From assembly GCA_002633025.1 (NCBI GenBank), contig NMRB01000012.1, positions 936,422-1,000,421 on the forward strand: a DNA stretch of 64,000 bases, read 5' to 3'. A model generated the notes under the pieces. It was not told the origin of the DNA. It saw only the letters and a list, made by a program, of their open reading frames with translations, and searched no databases. Every line of letters begins with the position of its first letter. Position 1 is the stretch's first letter. Shown here in pieces: positions 1-19,684 of the stretch. The position numbers and the translations under genes are program-made. Source of the DNA: Notospermus geniculatus. Taxonomy: Eukaryota > Nemertea > Pilidiophora > Heteronemertea > Lineidae.

Positions 1-131
1 CATCTTGGATGCACGAAAGAAAGAGTGGAGAACAATAAGATGAAAAAACATTACAGAGGACATGGAAATACAATGTATCTAACATCTGATTGACAGGTGA
101 TAAATTGAGTATTTCTCTAGTGAAATTTCAC

Positions 132-203
132 CTGTGTATCCTTCTGGAATGGACAACTTCTCTCCCTTCAGTGGGCGGCCACGGAATGCAGCTGTCAGGT
201 AGC
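132..203 (-). CDS. Internal exon resembling RNase H2 subunit C
   Basis: A 72-bp minus-strand exon is bounded by a polypyrimidine-CAG acceptor just above 203 and a GTGAAA donor at 131-126. It encodes 23 complete residues including FRGRPLKG and IPEGYTG, with phase 1 at both ends. An FRGR-x-L-x-G block followed by a proline-initiated EGY turn is a feature I associate with RNASEH2C, the small structural subunit of the nuclear RNase H2 complex that removes ribonucleotides from DNA. The next exon would lie left of the window. I could not find the preceding N-terminal exon between 204 and 1118. One exon is thin evidence, so the family call is tentative. Confidence 0.4.
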
Positions 204-299
204 CTGTAAAAAGAGAAGAATGGGGGATAGAATTGCAGTTTAGGCCACAACAGACACCCTTACTGGTACACAAATCAAAAGGCAAAGCATCAGGCTAGG

Positions 300-420
300 G
301 CAAGTAGGGCGACGGTAGGCCTAGGCCTACCATCGGTACGGTAGGTAGGCCTACCGGAGCCCTAGGCCTACCGTCCGACAAGTAGGCCTAGGCATAGGCC
401 TAGATTAGATATAGGTACCG
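300..420. repeat. Palindromic AGGCCT-rich tract
   Basis: About 120 bp are built from overlapping copies of the palindrome TAGGCCTA with short variable spacers. The same word recurs singly through the window (for example near 2990, 3895, 4330 and 20210), so this is a dense cluster of a genome-wide motif rather than a unique satellite. No gene is apparent in it. Confidence 0.7.
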
Positions 421-1118
421 TGCAGTACGGGAGCATTGATGATTATTAGATTCGGCTGCCTACTTCATACTTGCAGCCTTCGAAAGCATCCCTGCGCACC
501 CTTCTTAGCTTTGGCAAACAGAAACCAACACACTATTGCAACTCGGACCTCCATTCATTGGACCACCATTTCTTCCACACTGCCTGCCTCCGCCTCGCGG
601 CGACAATGCCCGCCGACTCACCGTTACCGTCGTTCTTCACTATTGGCAAAAGGAAATCATGTATATTTGCCTCCCCGTCGTAGTCTATTTCNTGATCACG
701 TCCAGAATCGCTCCGCGAATGACTGTATGACATCCGAGGGGCTTTCCCGAACAACGACGGAAAGACCCGAGGTGTTCCGAATGCTGTCGTTGTATAGCTG
801 AGCGCCATAAATGTGCAGCGGCAACGACGGGAACCAGTCTATTTTATAAACGCTTGCATAAAACATGCTAGCGACGTCTGGTGGTTGCAAGTAGAGACAA
901 TTGTGCTGTCTTCGCGGCTGGAGGCGGCGGTTGTTCCTGTGGGTTGTGACAGCTCAATGTGCTCATGTCATTCGAGGGGTTCCGAGCGTCAGTTGGCCGA
1001 CATGGGGTTCCCATGCTTTGACCCGAAGCCTAGCCCCCCCTCCCCGAGTTTAACGTTGATAACCCTACCGGTACTGTCGGTGCTGAGGACTTCCAGCACC
1101 AGACATCCCATCTACGCT
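421..1118. other. Unassigned GC-richer sequence left of the duplicated block
   Basis: This 700-bp stretch is CpG-richer than its surroundings and has a single N at 692. Short open frames exist on both strands but none shows recognisable motifs or good splice context. It could contain a promoter or first exon for the minus-strand gene at 132-203, but I cannot show that. It has no counterpart in copy B, because the duplicated block starts at 1119. Confidence 0.5.
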
Positions 1119-1120
1119 AA

Positions 1121-2699
1121 GTGAAGGGATGGGGATGCAATTTTTCTGTAAACACTGGATGACCCCGGGTGGGAGGGGGAGGGAGAGCAAGGATAACGAC
1201 TGGACAAGTTGTGTTTTTCCAAATGGAAGCCCAGGAGACGAGGGGGGAGCAATGCTGTAATATGTCATGTTGCCTATCGGAATTTGTTCTCCTAAGGATA
1301 GTTTCCTTTCACATCTTAAAGCGGACTATTCGTGCCGCCTATCTTAAATCGGACTATTCGGACTATACATCTTAAAGCGGACTATTCGCCAAGATTCCAC
1401 AGAACAGTTTCCAGAGCGGCCGCCGCAATGCATTTACCAGTTGTTGTTACAAATAAAACAGGTTGTTTTATTATTTTTGGTTCACATTGGACAGACGCGT
1501 ACAATCCGCTTTAAAAAACTCTGTGATCAATGCAAATGTCCATAAGCAAATTTGAAAGGGGTCACTCAAATACACTCCATATGAAAGGGTGATCGAGGCA
1601 GCCTCTTCAGACCTTTATTTCTGGGTTGTACTGATTGAGATTCGATGCTATTAATGAAAAGAACGGTGTAATTTTCTCTCTATCTTACTATTTCATTTTG
1701 TTCACAATATTATAACCATGTCATAACCATGGGTCATTATCTTACAAAACAAAAACCCAGTGACCTCAATAAAATCAGGTAATCCTTGGGAGCATTGACC
1801 AAAACACAGACAGGTTTCAAGATTTATATCATTCATCATGTTCATGGTCAAATTACACGTATAACAAGTGACCTGATTTACTGCTCATATTAATGACACT
1901 ATTTCTTGCTCAATGAACATAACTTCATTAAGTCAGACAGGCCAGACCATGACCTTGTTAGGCCTATACTGGTATACATTTGCAAATTCTGTCTAGTGGG
2001 TAAAAAATGCATATCATACACCATAATTACAGTACATGTACTGTAGTCAAAAATTATTCTGCTCTAATGTAGGTTAACAGCAATATAAATCTTGAATGGA
2101 TATTCTGCAGTTTTTTAGCCACAAGACAAAAATCCTCTCAAGTCATGTTTTGTTGAAGTTTATCTTCCCCTTCTCCCCAAGCGCTTAAAAGGTATCCAAC
2201 AAATACCACCTCTTCCAGTCATAAGGCATCATTTATTATCAACTGTCACTGTCGCTGTATGGCTATACCTTCTTCAACCAATATTACCTTATTCACAATA
2301 ATCTCCATTATTAAAACTAACAATACATGCAATATCACAACTCACATTGGCAACTGTGTTCAGTTTTGCAAGAAGGTGATTTTCCACCAAATTTGCACCA
2401 AAAATAACTCCTGCTTTCACACTTGGTATGAAGGTTCCAATAGGCACATCAAATGCTATGATCATGTACCGGTATCCAAAATCATTATCACAACATTTGT
2501 CCTTCCTTACAGTAACTGCAAGGTCTTCCCATATCCCCACTGTCTTTCATGTGAAATTCAAAGCCAGTTCAAACTTAACTGTCGCAACCAAGGAGGAGTC
2601 CTGGTATTTAAACTATAAATAAAAACCTTGGCTTTGTATCTGCTCCTTCCAAACTAGTGTACAATATCTACCAGTCCAATTGATTCACTCTGTAGCCTA
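1121..2699. other. 3' flank of GLRX5 copy A
   Basis: There is no coding gene here. The left part (1270-1420) carries several spaced copies of a short CGGACTATTCG word preceded by CTTAAA. A reverse-complement relative (CGCTTTAA context) occurs near 1507, suggesting a decayed inverted-repeat element. From about 2240 to 2690 the sequence is AT-rich and likely GLRX5 3' UTR or flank. All of it recurs in copy B at about 21243-22910. Confidence 0.5.
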
Positions 2700-3373
2700 C
2701 TAGGAATCAGTTTTGTTTTCTCTGTCCAATAAAGCAGAACGAATTCCTGCTTTTTTCAATTCCTTGATGAGATTACCATTCTTATGCATTTCGAGCATGA
2801 TATCACATCCTCCAAGAAATTCTCCATCCAAATATACTTGAGGTATCGTTGGCCAGTTTGAATAGTCTTTTATACCTGAAATGACAACAAGCATTAAAGC
2901 AATACCAATGAATGCGGCAATGACAGCAAAAACGTTCACATTAATAATTCAAATGACAGTCACGGATCTTATCTTGCATAGGCCTATGTCTTCGTAGGCC
3001 TACGCCTAGGCCTAATGAATGGAAGATTTAAGAAGGTGTTCTTCTAAGTTCTTGGGGGCGGAGGGGAAGACTGGTTACATGCAAGCCCACATCAAGGGGT
3101 GGCTGACTTACCTTGTCTAACATCATCGTCCTCCAGGACATTCACAGAATCGAAGTCCTCCACCCCGTGAAATCTGAGGATCTGGACGACACCGTTGCTA
3201 AAGCCACAGCGAGGGGCATCAGGAGTGCCCTTCATGAAGACAACCACTTTGCTTCCCTTCACGGTTGTTTCTATACGTTCTTGTACACTTTCATTTGTAG
3301 AGTAGGAGGCATTTACCATTCTACACAAAGACTGCCTAAAATTTAATCTCGAAATACTTCGAAAAAGAGCCAT
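2700..3373 (-). CDS. GLRX5: Mitochondrial monothiol glutaredoxin 5, copy A
   Basis: Two minus-strand exons (3373-3112 and 2875-2700) join in phase to give 145 residues. The N-terminus ([18 protein letters not shown]) is basic, lacks acidic residues and resembles a mitochondrial presequence. Then come [20 protein letters not shown] with the monothiol active site CGFS, the TIPQVY cis-proline loop, GGCDI, and a C-terminal [12 protein letters not shown] helix. Family knowledge: GLRX5 binds a glutathione-coordinated [2Fe-2S] cluster in the matrix and passes it to downstream Fe-S assembly. The ATG lies 718 bp from the MCM8 ATG in divergent orientation, so a shared promoter is likely. Copy B differs at about five residues, mostly in the presequence and the linker before the fold. 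Confidence 0.93.
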
Positions 3374-4090
3374 TTTGAACCAAAAAAGCGAGACAATTTT
3401 GAGACGACAGCAGTATCAACGTTGTTGCAGTCGTTTTCCACGACGGCCGTGTACAGCAAGGGAAAAACTAGGGTTCAATGGAACCGGTGCCACAGAGTTT
3501 ACAGCAGAAAAAAAGGTGAGCGGAAAATTTGACTTTTTCATGTTTTTTGCGGTGAATAAAAGACAGTTATCGTGATTATTGAGGTAAGTTAGTAACAAAA
3601 AAGTGATATACTTAGGCTATTTATATTTGGTGATGAACGTATAGGCGTCCATTCGTTGTATGTACCTAAGCATGCTAAGGTGAATTCGCAAGATTCGTTT
3701 CAGACGTGGTGATCCGGAAATAAGACCATAGGAAAATGCTGCACAAATTTGATATATTTTCGGACAGAACAACGCCGCCCATCCATGGGCATGAGCACCA
3801 ATTATCTCACCATTGGGACTGTGGTCCGTATGCCTAGGCCTGGATATAGCTCATTGTGCCAGCATGGTAATGGTTGCGCAGGATTCTCTAGGCCTAGGCC
3901 TATTGTTATATATAATGTAGGCCTAGCTAGGTAGAAATCACGCCGGTGGTGGCATCATAGGTGGTGGCACGGCCTTGTCCGCGGGTGTCTAGATTTATTA
4001 TGATGTCATCCTCCATTTTTGTGCTTTTGTCTTTTTTCTCTACAGTGTTGATTCCACATGAGTTAGACTGAAAACTGCAAGCCTACCATT
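3374..4090. promoter_or_regulatory. Head-to-head GLRX5 / MCM8 intergenic region (copy A)
   Basis: This 717-bp interval separates two start codons on opposite strands. A probable untranslated first exon of MCM8 ends near 3516, at a run of A followed by GGTGAGC. The exon carrying the ATG is preceded by a pyrimidine-rich CTACAG acceptor near 4045. The interval and both splice signals are kept in copy B (23553-24242). No TATA box is evident. Bidirectional transcription is inferred from geometry only. Confidence 0.5.
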
Positions 4091-13008
<8,918 letters not shown>

Positions 13009-13743
13009 AATCAGAATTCAATATTCACTCTCAACTTTCCCTGGTGGGCCTTGAAGTGTACAGGGGTAGTATTTCGCAGGATAACTCCTGTTGTTGGGCA
13101 AAAGCAAAGGTCACACTGTCAGGTGTTCAAAACATTATCATTTATTTTACATATTTACAGAGCAACCTGAGCATAATAAATACCAGTACATTTTAATAAA
13201 ACCATACAAAATCATTATATTGCCTAGCAGTGAAATATTTTTCCTCAGCCCTTCATCAGTAGCCACGTTTGATCATAGGACTTTGAGATAAGTAGCCTTT
13301 GCCATTTGTTCTCCTTACATACATGTACATGTATGTTACAAATACATGACATGACTTGAGTATTACCAACTAAGTACACCTGAGTCATTGGATTGAAGGC
13401 CATTCCACTGGGGGAGTGTGAGAATTCTGCTGTATACTACAATACAAATGTCATCACAAGTTTTTTACACATACAAACTATCACATCGAAATACACAATA
13501 AGTTTATCACAGAACAGAGACATCACAATAATCCTTAGGACTAGAAAATAAGAGTGCATCATATCATTGACTATCACTGAACTTGGAAAATTGGTCAGTT
13601 TTGCAGAACATGCACTTGTATGTATGTTTATACATCGTCCTTGCCCAAGCAACGAAAAGGATTGCTTTCAGAGTTCCTCAAAGCAAGCACTGAGAAATTT
13701 TCCAAACTAATTGAAATCTCTAAAGTTTTAACATCCTGTGTTC
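13009..13743. other. Convergent 3' flanks of MCM8 and ARF-like 1 (copy A)
   Basis: This holds the MCM8 3' end and, read on the minus strand, the 3' UTR of ARF-like gene 1. A segment near 13095-13170 (GTTCAAAACATT, then a TTTATTTT run and CATATTTACAGAG) is repeated behind ARF-like gene 2 near 15375-15440. This shows the 3' UTR was included when the two ARF-like genes were duplicated. No separate gene is seen. Confidence 0.6.
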
Positions 13744-14650
13744 TCATTTGCCGTCTCTGTTGTGCTCCTTCACAAGCCGTGACATTTCGTGCATGGCTTC
13801 GTAAAGACCGTCCCCACTCGTGGCTGTGGCACCCTGGATATGCCACTTTGACTTAAGCTGCCTGAGGTTTAGTTTGTCTACCAGTTCAAAGGGAGTCATT
13901 GCATCTGGAAAGGGATAGAAAAATCCATTGATAAGATGTCAGTTAGATTGCTGTGGTATCTCACGGACTCTTTAAGACTTCATTTTCTTTTTACTGCCAA
14001 TCTGTAATTGTTATAGTTTTACAAATAAAAGCCTGTTAAATTGTTTAAGCCGTGTATTTATGGAAATTGAACTGATATCATTTAGAAATCAAGTTTACAA
14101 ATCAACCAGCTCAGCCACTTCAGATGTATCCAAATCAAGTAGCAGGTTGTTGGTAACTTACTCGGTAAATCTTGTTTGTTAGCTATCACTACAACAGGCA
14201 CATTTGCCATCTCTGGGAAATCCATGATGCCAAAAAGTTCATCCTTTGCCTCAGGGACCCGAACCCTGTCTGAACTGTCCACTACAAACACCAAGCCTGG
14301 AAACAAAACAAAATGAAATTATTTTCACCTCCTGAATTCAGAGATTGTCGGGCGTGTTTTGCTTGAACGTGATGATACACGTATTTACTTTGTACTATTA
14401 TAGAAAGAACTATGGATTGAGAGGCTATTGCCTACGTTATATTACCGGTACAAGTTTGGTGGGTAAATTGAAAAATATGACATACCGTCACTGTTTGTGT
14501 AATAGTGTCTCCACAATTGTCTGATCTTCTCCTGGCCACCAACATCCCATACTGTGAACGAGACTCCCTTACATGGTGATACTTCTTCAACATTGAAGCC
14601 GATTGTTGGAATTGTGGCAACTGTTTCATTCAGCTTTATCTTGTAGAGGA
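13744..14650 (-). pseudogene. ARF-like GTPase 1, copy A, missing P-loop exon
   Basis: Three minus-strand exons remain: 14650-14486 (truncated), 14296-14162 and 13904-13744. They encode the ARF switch I ([10 protein letters not shown]), [13 protein letters not shown] switch II, ANKQDLP and the [11 protein letters not shown] base-binding loop. Copy B of the gene has an additional first exon and 12 more bases at the start of exon 2, carrying the GLDAAGKTT P-loop. In copy A the sequence stops at an N at 14651 and resumes in DNA that lies about 2.05 kb away in copy B. The break is therefore most simply an assembly deletion rather than a genuine pseudogene, although a real deletion allele is possible. 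Confidence 0.8.
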
Positions 14651-14651
14651 N

Positions 14652-15651
14652 AGCGGGTGCGGGTGAAAGCTAATGGGATACGTTGGATCGATTTTTTTCC
14701 ACCCGCGCCCGCCTTCTATTCCGCGTCCGCAAACGTCTCGTGGAAAAGCAGCCTACCGGTGCATTTCCCGCCGAGGTTTCCCGCTGCGGCTTGCCGCACA
14801 GTGCGTCAGAGGCGCACATGGACGGCAAATTCTCAATGCGGTAGGGTTGTTGGACGTCATTCAGCCGGTGTTATATCTGCCAGTGTTTCTGTGTGTCAGT
14901 ATGTCCCTTTTTGTTTTGGACTAACACAGGCAGGTAGATCGACACGTTTCTCTGTATGCCCTATTGTCATGTCTCACCTTATTCTGTCAGGCAATAGGAA
15001 GGAAACAGTCACAGATGGGGAACACTGAAAAACCTTACACCAGGTCACTCGACATTAAAACGCCACTGTTGATATTTTCATGATGGGCCTTGGATTCCCG
15101 TGGAATAGCCGCACATTGACGCCAAATCTCTTTAAAGTCGACTGACCCGGCTGAATGAAGAGCCCAGCAGCATTGTCGCAGCCGTCAATGTGCGCCTAGC
15201 TTTAGGCTATGCGCACATTAACGGCAAATCTCAATGCGGTAGAGTCGATTGACCGGCTGAATGAGAGTCCAGCAGGGTTGGGTCAGAGTCAGTCGACTTT
15301 GAAAATCATCCCTGCCGCATTGAAATTTGCCGTCAATGTGCGCCTGGCTTTACTCTTGCTGTGGTTGGTAAAAAGCAAAGGTCCCAGTGTTCAAAACATT
15401 GTCCTTTATTTCGCATATTTAATACAGAGCTACCTGAGCGTAATTAGTCCAAAATGCATCGGAATTATCACATCTGGAATAAGTTTATCACAGAAGAGAC
15501 ATCACAGTAATTCTTAGGACCAGATTAATAGAACACTGAAAACTCGGAAAATTGTTGGTTTTGCAGTTACGCAAATGCAGCCATCGTCCTTGCCCAAAAA
15601 ATGAAAGGCATAGCTTTCAAAGTTCCTTCCAACAAGCACAAATTTTCCATC
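14652..15651. repeat. Nested small inverted-repeat elements between the ARF-like genes (copy A)
   Basis: After the N the sequence contains the right half of a GC-rich inverted-repeat element ending in AAAAGCAGCC near 14755. It is followed by a family of fragments with ends like GCGCACATTGACGGCAAAT and the complement ATTTGCCGTCAATGTGCGCC (pairs around 15101-15194 and 15208-15344, and a single end at 14811). They look like short nonautonomous DNA transposons inserted beside or into each other. The 3' UTR of ARF-like 2 begins near 15370. No protein gene is supported here. Confidence 0.6.
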
Positions 15652-16912
15652 CTAATTGAAGAAATTTAGGTTGCATCTTCTTTCCCTGTTGTGCTCCCTC
15701 AGAAGTCGTAACATTTCAAGCATAGCTTCATGAAGACCATCCCCACTCGTGGCTGTGGCACCCTGGATATGCCACTTTGACTTAAGCTGCCTGAGGTTGA
15801 GTTTGTCAACGATGTCAAAGGTAGTCATTGCATCTGGAAAAAATATGAAAATATCCCTTGATATGTCTAGACTATAGTATCTCACTGTCTTTAGTGATTG
15901 GATTGGACTTTTACACTTCATTTTCTTTGTACTGCCAAACCTGTTGTGGTTTATTGAAATTGAACTGGATACATTTGGAAATGAAGTCTACAAAGCAACC
16001 AACTTTGCAACTTCAGTTTGTATTTAAACCAAGCAGCAGGATGTTGGTAACTTACTTGGTAAATCTTGTTTGTTGGCTATCACTACAACTGGCACATTTG
16101 CCATCGCTGGGAAATCCATGATGCCAAAAAGTTCATCCTTTGCCTCAGTGACCCGTGCCCTGTCAGAACTATCAACTACAAACACCAAGCCTGAAAATAT
16201 GAATTTCAGAAAGAAGTATGGATCAACAGGAACAGTAAATGCAACTCTGCGCAATTCATGATATACCATTCGTAAAATCATGGAGGTATGGTAAAAAAAC
16301 TACCATCGTTGTGACTGTAATAGTATCTCCACAAGTGTCTGTCCTGGCCACCAACATCCCACAGTGTGAACGTGACTCCTTCACATGGTGATACATCTTC
16401 AACATGGAAGCCTATTGTTGTAGTTGTGGCAACTGTTTTTTTCAGCTTTAGCTTGTAGAGAATGGTTGTTTTCCCTGAAAGAGTAAGATGGTAACTGTGG
16501 TGCGGGAACGAAGTAGTCGCTGTTCAGTGATGATTTTAACCCCACACATTATAAGAGAGGATGGTGGATCTTATTCAAATATCATAGTTTTTGTTTACGG
16601 TGAGATCAAAATGTTTGAAGATACGGTAACCAATTCTTCAAGAACTGAAATGGAAATGTCTGACTGTTGATAGGCCTAGTATCTGGAATTAAAATGAAAT
16701 GAGACTGAATTAAAACAAAATGGCTAGACCATTAGAGAGTGCTACTGCATGAGGCCCATGACTGCTGGTGGTCATGTAGAATTCTGTGCTACGAAATCAG
16801 ATGTAACTTTCATACCTGCAGCATCCAAACCAAGCAGGAGAATTCGAGCAGGTCCCCCTTTGCTGAAGTCAGCAAAGCGTAGCGCAGCAAGCTTGTTGAG
16901 GACTAAGCCCAT
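15652..16912 (-). CDS. ARF-like small GTPase 2, copy A
   Basis: Four minus-strand exons (16912-16816, 16474-16304, 16190-16056, 15833-15652) join in phase to 194 residues. Motifs are Met-Gly for possible myristoylation, [18 protein letters not shown] (P-loop), WDVGGQ, VVDSSDRARVTEAKDEL, ANKQDLP and ATSGDGLHEAM. It is an ARF/ARL-family membrane-traffic GTPase and a tandem paralog of ARF-like 1. Two oddities occur in both block copies. Switch I reads TTTTIGFHVE instead of IPTIGFNVE, and exon 2 is six bases shorter, removing two residues from switch II directly after the catalytic-glutamine GGQ (GGQDRHLWRYYY versus [14 protein letters not shown]). Copy A also reads KKT where copy B reads NKT after KLKL. 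It lies head-to-head with RAB4. Confidence 0.88.
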
Positions 16913-17504
16913 GTTTCTTGACTGGTGGTCAGAGACATTAGAATAAATTAAGTGATCACTTTAGATTTATCAAAGCTCTTGACATGCTTCCTTGGACAAA
17001 ATGAACCTTTTTTACAAGTCTGGACAAGTCACTAGCATGGTCGACCGGTCATTGCAACGTCGTGCGTATTTACTGATTTGACAGCTGATAACCTGAGCAT
17101 GAGGCCAGCAATGTTTACATTCTGATCAGCTGCTGATGGTAATTCCACGTTGGCGCGAATGACGTCATCAAAATTACTTCCGCATTCGGGGATCGGGGAT
17201 TCCCCAGTGATTATATTTGTTCAGAGCAAATTTTTGACCTTTTGAGGCATCCATGCAATTACTTTGTAACTACTTTACCAGTTAATCATCACAAAGAGCT
17301 GATGAACTCATTGAGTCATGCTTCATTAACCCTAGGCCTAATTGGTTGGCTTGATTTGAAAACGCACTTTGCAATTCTCGCCGATTCTCGCGACGCCAAC
17401 GAGAAATTCACGCCATTTTTGCCGAAGAGAAGGAGTTCACGGATGAAATTACGGAATAGCCAAAATATCCCCTCCTGAATCATCATTCAGCTAGATATCT
17501 AGAA
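16913..17504. promoter_or_regulatory. Head-to-head ARF-like 2 / RAB4 intergenic region (copy A)
   Basis: The 592 bp separate the ATG of ARF-like 2 (minus) from the ATG of RAB4 (plus). Copy B keeps the arrangement with a near-identical interval (38849-39438). It includes a TGACGTCA CRE-like octamer near 17160, also present near 39110 in copy B. That octamer is a plausible activator site but is not evidence of regulation by itself. Confidence 0.45.
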
Positions 17505-17640
17505 ATGTCAGAAACATATGGTCAGTTCCTTCATATGTATCATTTGTTGTACCCTAGAATCGCATGGAAACTTCGTGATCAAATTTTTTCTCGTCGTGTG
17601 TGTGTGAAAACTGCTGAAGTGAAGTGTGCTGTAGAAAATG

Positions 17641-17666
17641 TACACACACACACACACACACACACA
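17641..17666. repeat. CA microsatellite in RAB4 intron 1
   Basis: A run of alternating CA lies in intron 1 of RAB4 copy A; a shorter version is at about 39586-39602 in copy B, a typical length polymorphism. Confidence 0.9.
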
Positions 17667-18410
17667 GTCATGCATGATAGTGCACTGTACTGTGACTGTA
17701 CATGCTGTAGTGTGTGTGTGCACACACATTCATTTGACATTTCCTGTTTGGTAGTCTGTGACTCAGATTATTAAATAAAATTCTCAGACTACATCTAGTA
17801 CAAGCAGCAGCAAGCAGTGAACTGAAAGTGTCAGAATTAATGAATGAATCGTGAATCAAAGTGTGATGCTAGGGCAGGCAGGGCCTACGGCACGGCACGG
17901 GTACTACTATTGCTACCTTGGAGGAATTATACTGACAGGAGGAACAGCGAGCTAATTGCCCCTCTATAATCCCTTTTTCACACCTCCCCAAACAATGGAA
18001 CACAAAGATGTCTCCTCTTATACTTTGATTTTTTTCTTTTTTCTGCCTTGTTTTTCTGCTCAATAAAATATGAACAGGCTAAGTGCTTTTTTGAAGTATA
18101 TGGTTGTGTCTCAAATTAATTATGGCAAGACGGATAAGATTCGATACTTTTAGTTCAGTCTTTACTATTTTTCAGAAAAAATCCACAGAAGAAGTCAATG
18201 GGGCAACGGATACAGGCAACATTACCATACCGTCCGGTATGCAATGAATGGTTTTGAAAAAGTATAGTGCAAGTTGAATGTCATGAATTAGATGCATACA
18301 AAATAATGACAATTCATCATCAAAAGAATAAAATTTTCGTCAGACACTCTCTATTTGTTCTAGTTATTATAATGGGACAAAATTCCCGCCAAGGGGCCTT
18401 CCCAGTAGGC

Positions 18411-18730
18411 ACCGTACGCATGCGTATTCCGGATTCGCGAAAATAGGTACCTCCGCCTGGATTCTGACCCAATTTGCCGTCTCCCATTCGGCGCTGCATT
18501 TGGGTGCTGCCGAAAGTAAATATTGCGATAAAATCCAAACTGAATCATAGAAGAGCACCACTTTCTTCATAACCGTACGCATGCGTATTCCGGATTCGCG
18601 AAAATAGGTACCTCCGCCTGGATTCTGACCCAATTTGCCGTCTCCCATTCGGCGCTGCATTTGATGCTGCCGAAAGTAAATATTGCGATAAAATCCAAAC
18701 TGAATCATAGAAGAGCACCACTTTTTTCAT
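18411..18730. repeat. Two tandem ~160-bp units
   Basis: Unit 1 (18411-18570) and unit 2 (18572-18730) both start ACCGTACGCATGCGTATTCC and end in a T-rich TTCAT. They differ by a two-base change near the middle and by the length of a T run. No coding content. Confidence 0.9.
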
Positions 18731-18991
18731 TTTACACGACTTTTAATTGTGTCCTTGCGGTATTCGTGAAGCAGTCGCGGCGATCGCCGTAAGACCCGCG
18801 AAAACTGGTACCGTCATCATACATGCTGTAGTGTGTGTGTGCACACACATTCATTTGACATTTCCTGTTTGGAAGTCTGTGACTCAGATTATTAAATAAA
18901 ATTCTCAGACTACATCTAGTACAAGCAGCAGCAAGCAGTGAACTGAAGTGTCAGAATCAATGAATGAATAAATAGGGCCTACTCTCCATTC

Positions 18992-19684
18992 CAGTTCTGA
19001 TTGGCGCGAGGTTTATCAACGATAGCTCCGCAACGGCTCGGCCGATTTTGATGAAACATATGTCAATCGACTTGTCTTTCTTGGCGGTATCTTATAATCC
19101 AAGATTCATCGGACTTTATTGCAGTTAAGTCGTTGAAATTCACAAAAATGTCATTTTCGCCGATCGGCTGCCTCCATCGAAATGACGTCATCGCCCAGTG
19201 CCACACGAGGAACGTCAGATCGGACTATTTGTTCGGGGGAGAGAAGCCTCTCAGACAGTTCGCATCTGACCTCAGTTTATTCCATGCTAACAGAGATTTA
19301 TTGTCTGTCAGATGAATAAAATTACATTTAGACAAATATAGCAATGGAAAACATCCATATTTCTAGCACATATAAACTCGCAGGGAAAAACTCAGCTGAA
19401 CACGTGAACGCAGGAGCGGCTGCCCACCCCTACGAAATATCGACGCGACCACGCAAAACACAGCGCTCGTAGCGGCCAAATCGTGGAACTACACTTTGTA
19501 CACAACCTCGCGTGCAAATGTAGGCCTACAGGGGTCAAAATATCGAGAAATAGTGGGAATATCGCGATGAAACTTGGATTATAAGATACCGCCAAGAAAG
19601 ACAAGTCGATTGACGTATGTTTCATCAAAATCGGCCGAGCCGTTGCGGAGCTATCGTTGATAAACCTCGCGCCAATCGGAACTG
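18992..19684. mobile_element. 693-bp element with ~115-bp terminal inverted repeats
   Basis: The ends CAGTTCTGATTGGCGCGAGG (18992) and, on the other strand, CAGTTCCGATTGGCGCGAGG (19684) continue as inverted repeats for roughly 115 bp, including CAACGGCTCGGCCGATTTTG. The interior has no convincing ORF. A second inverted repeat pair (ATAGTGCGAAACGA, about 19698-19845, with TGTTTACACCCGG in its arms) follows immediately. Both fall inside the 912-bp segment that interrupts the duplicated intron sequence. I could not define a target duplication. Confidence 0.75.

Noticed and set aside
18320-18730. Repeated minus-strand frames with similar 60-110-residue products
   Set aside because: They arise from the tandem ~160-bp units in RAB4 intron 1 and have no independent evidence of coding.
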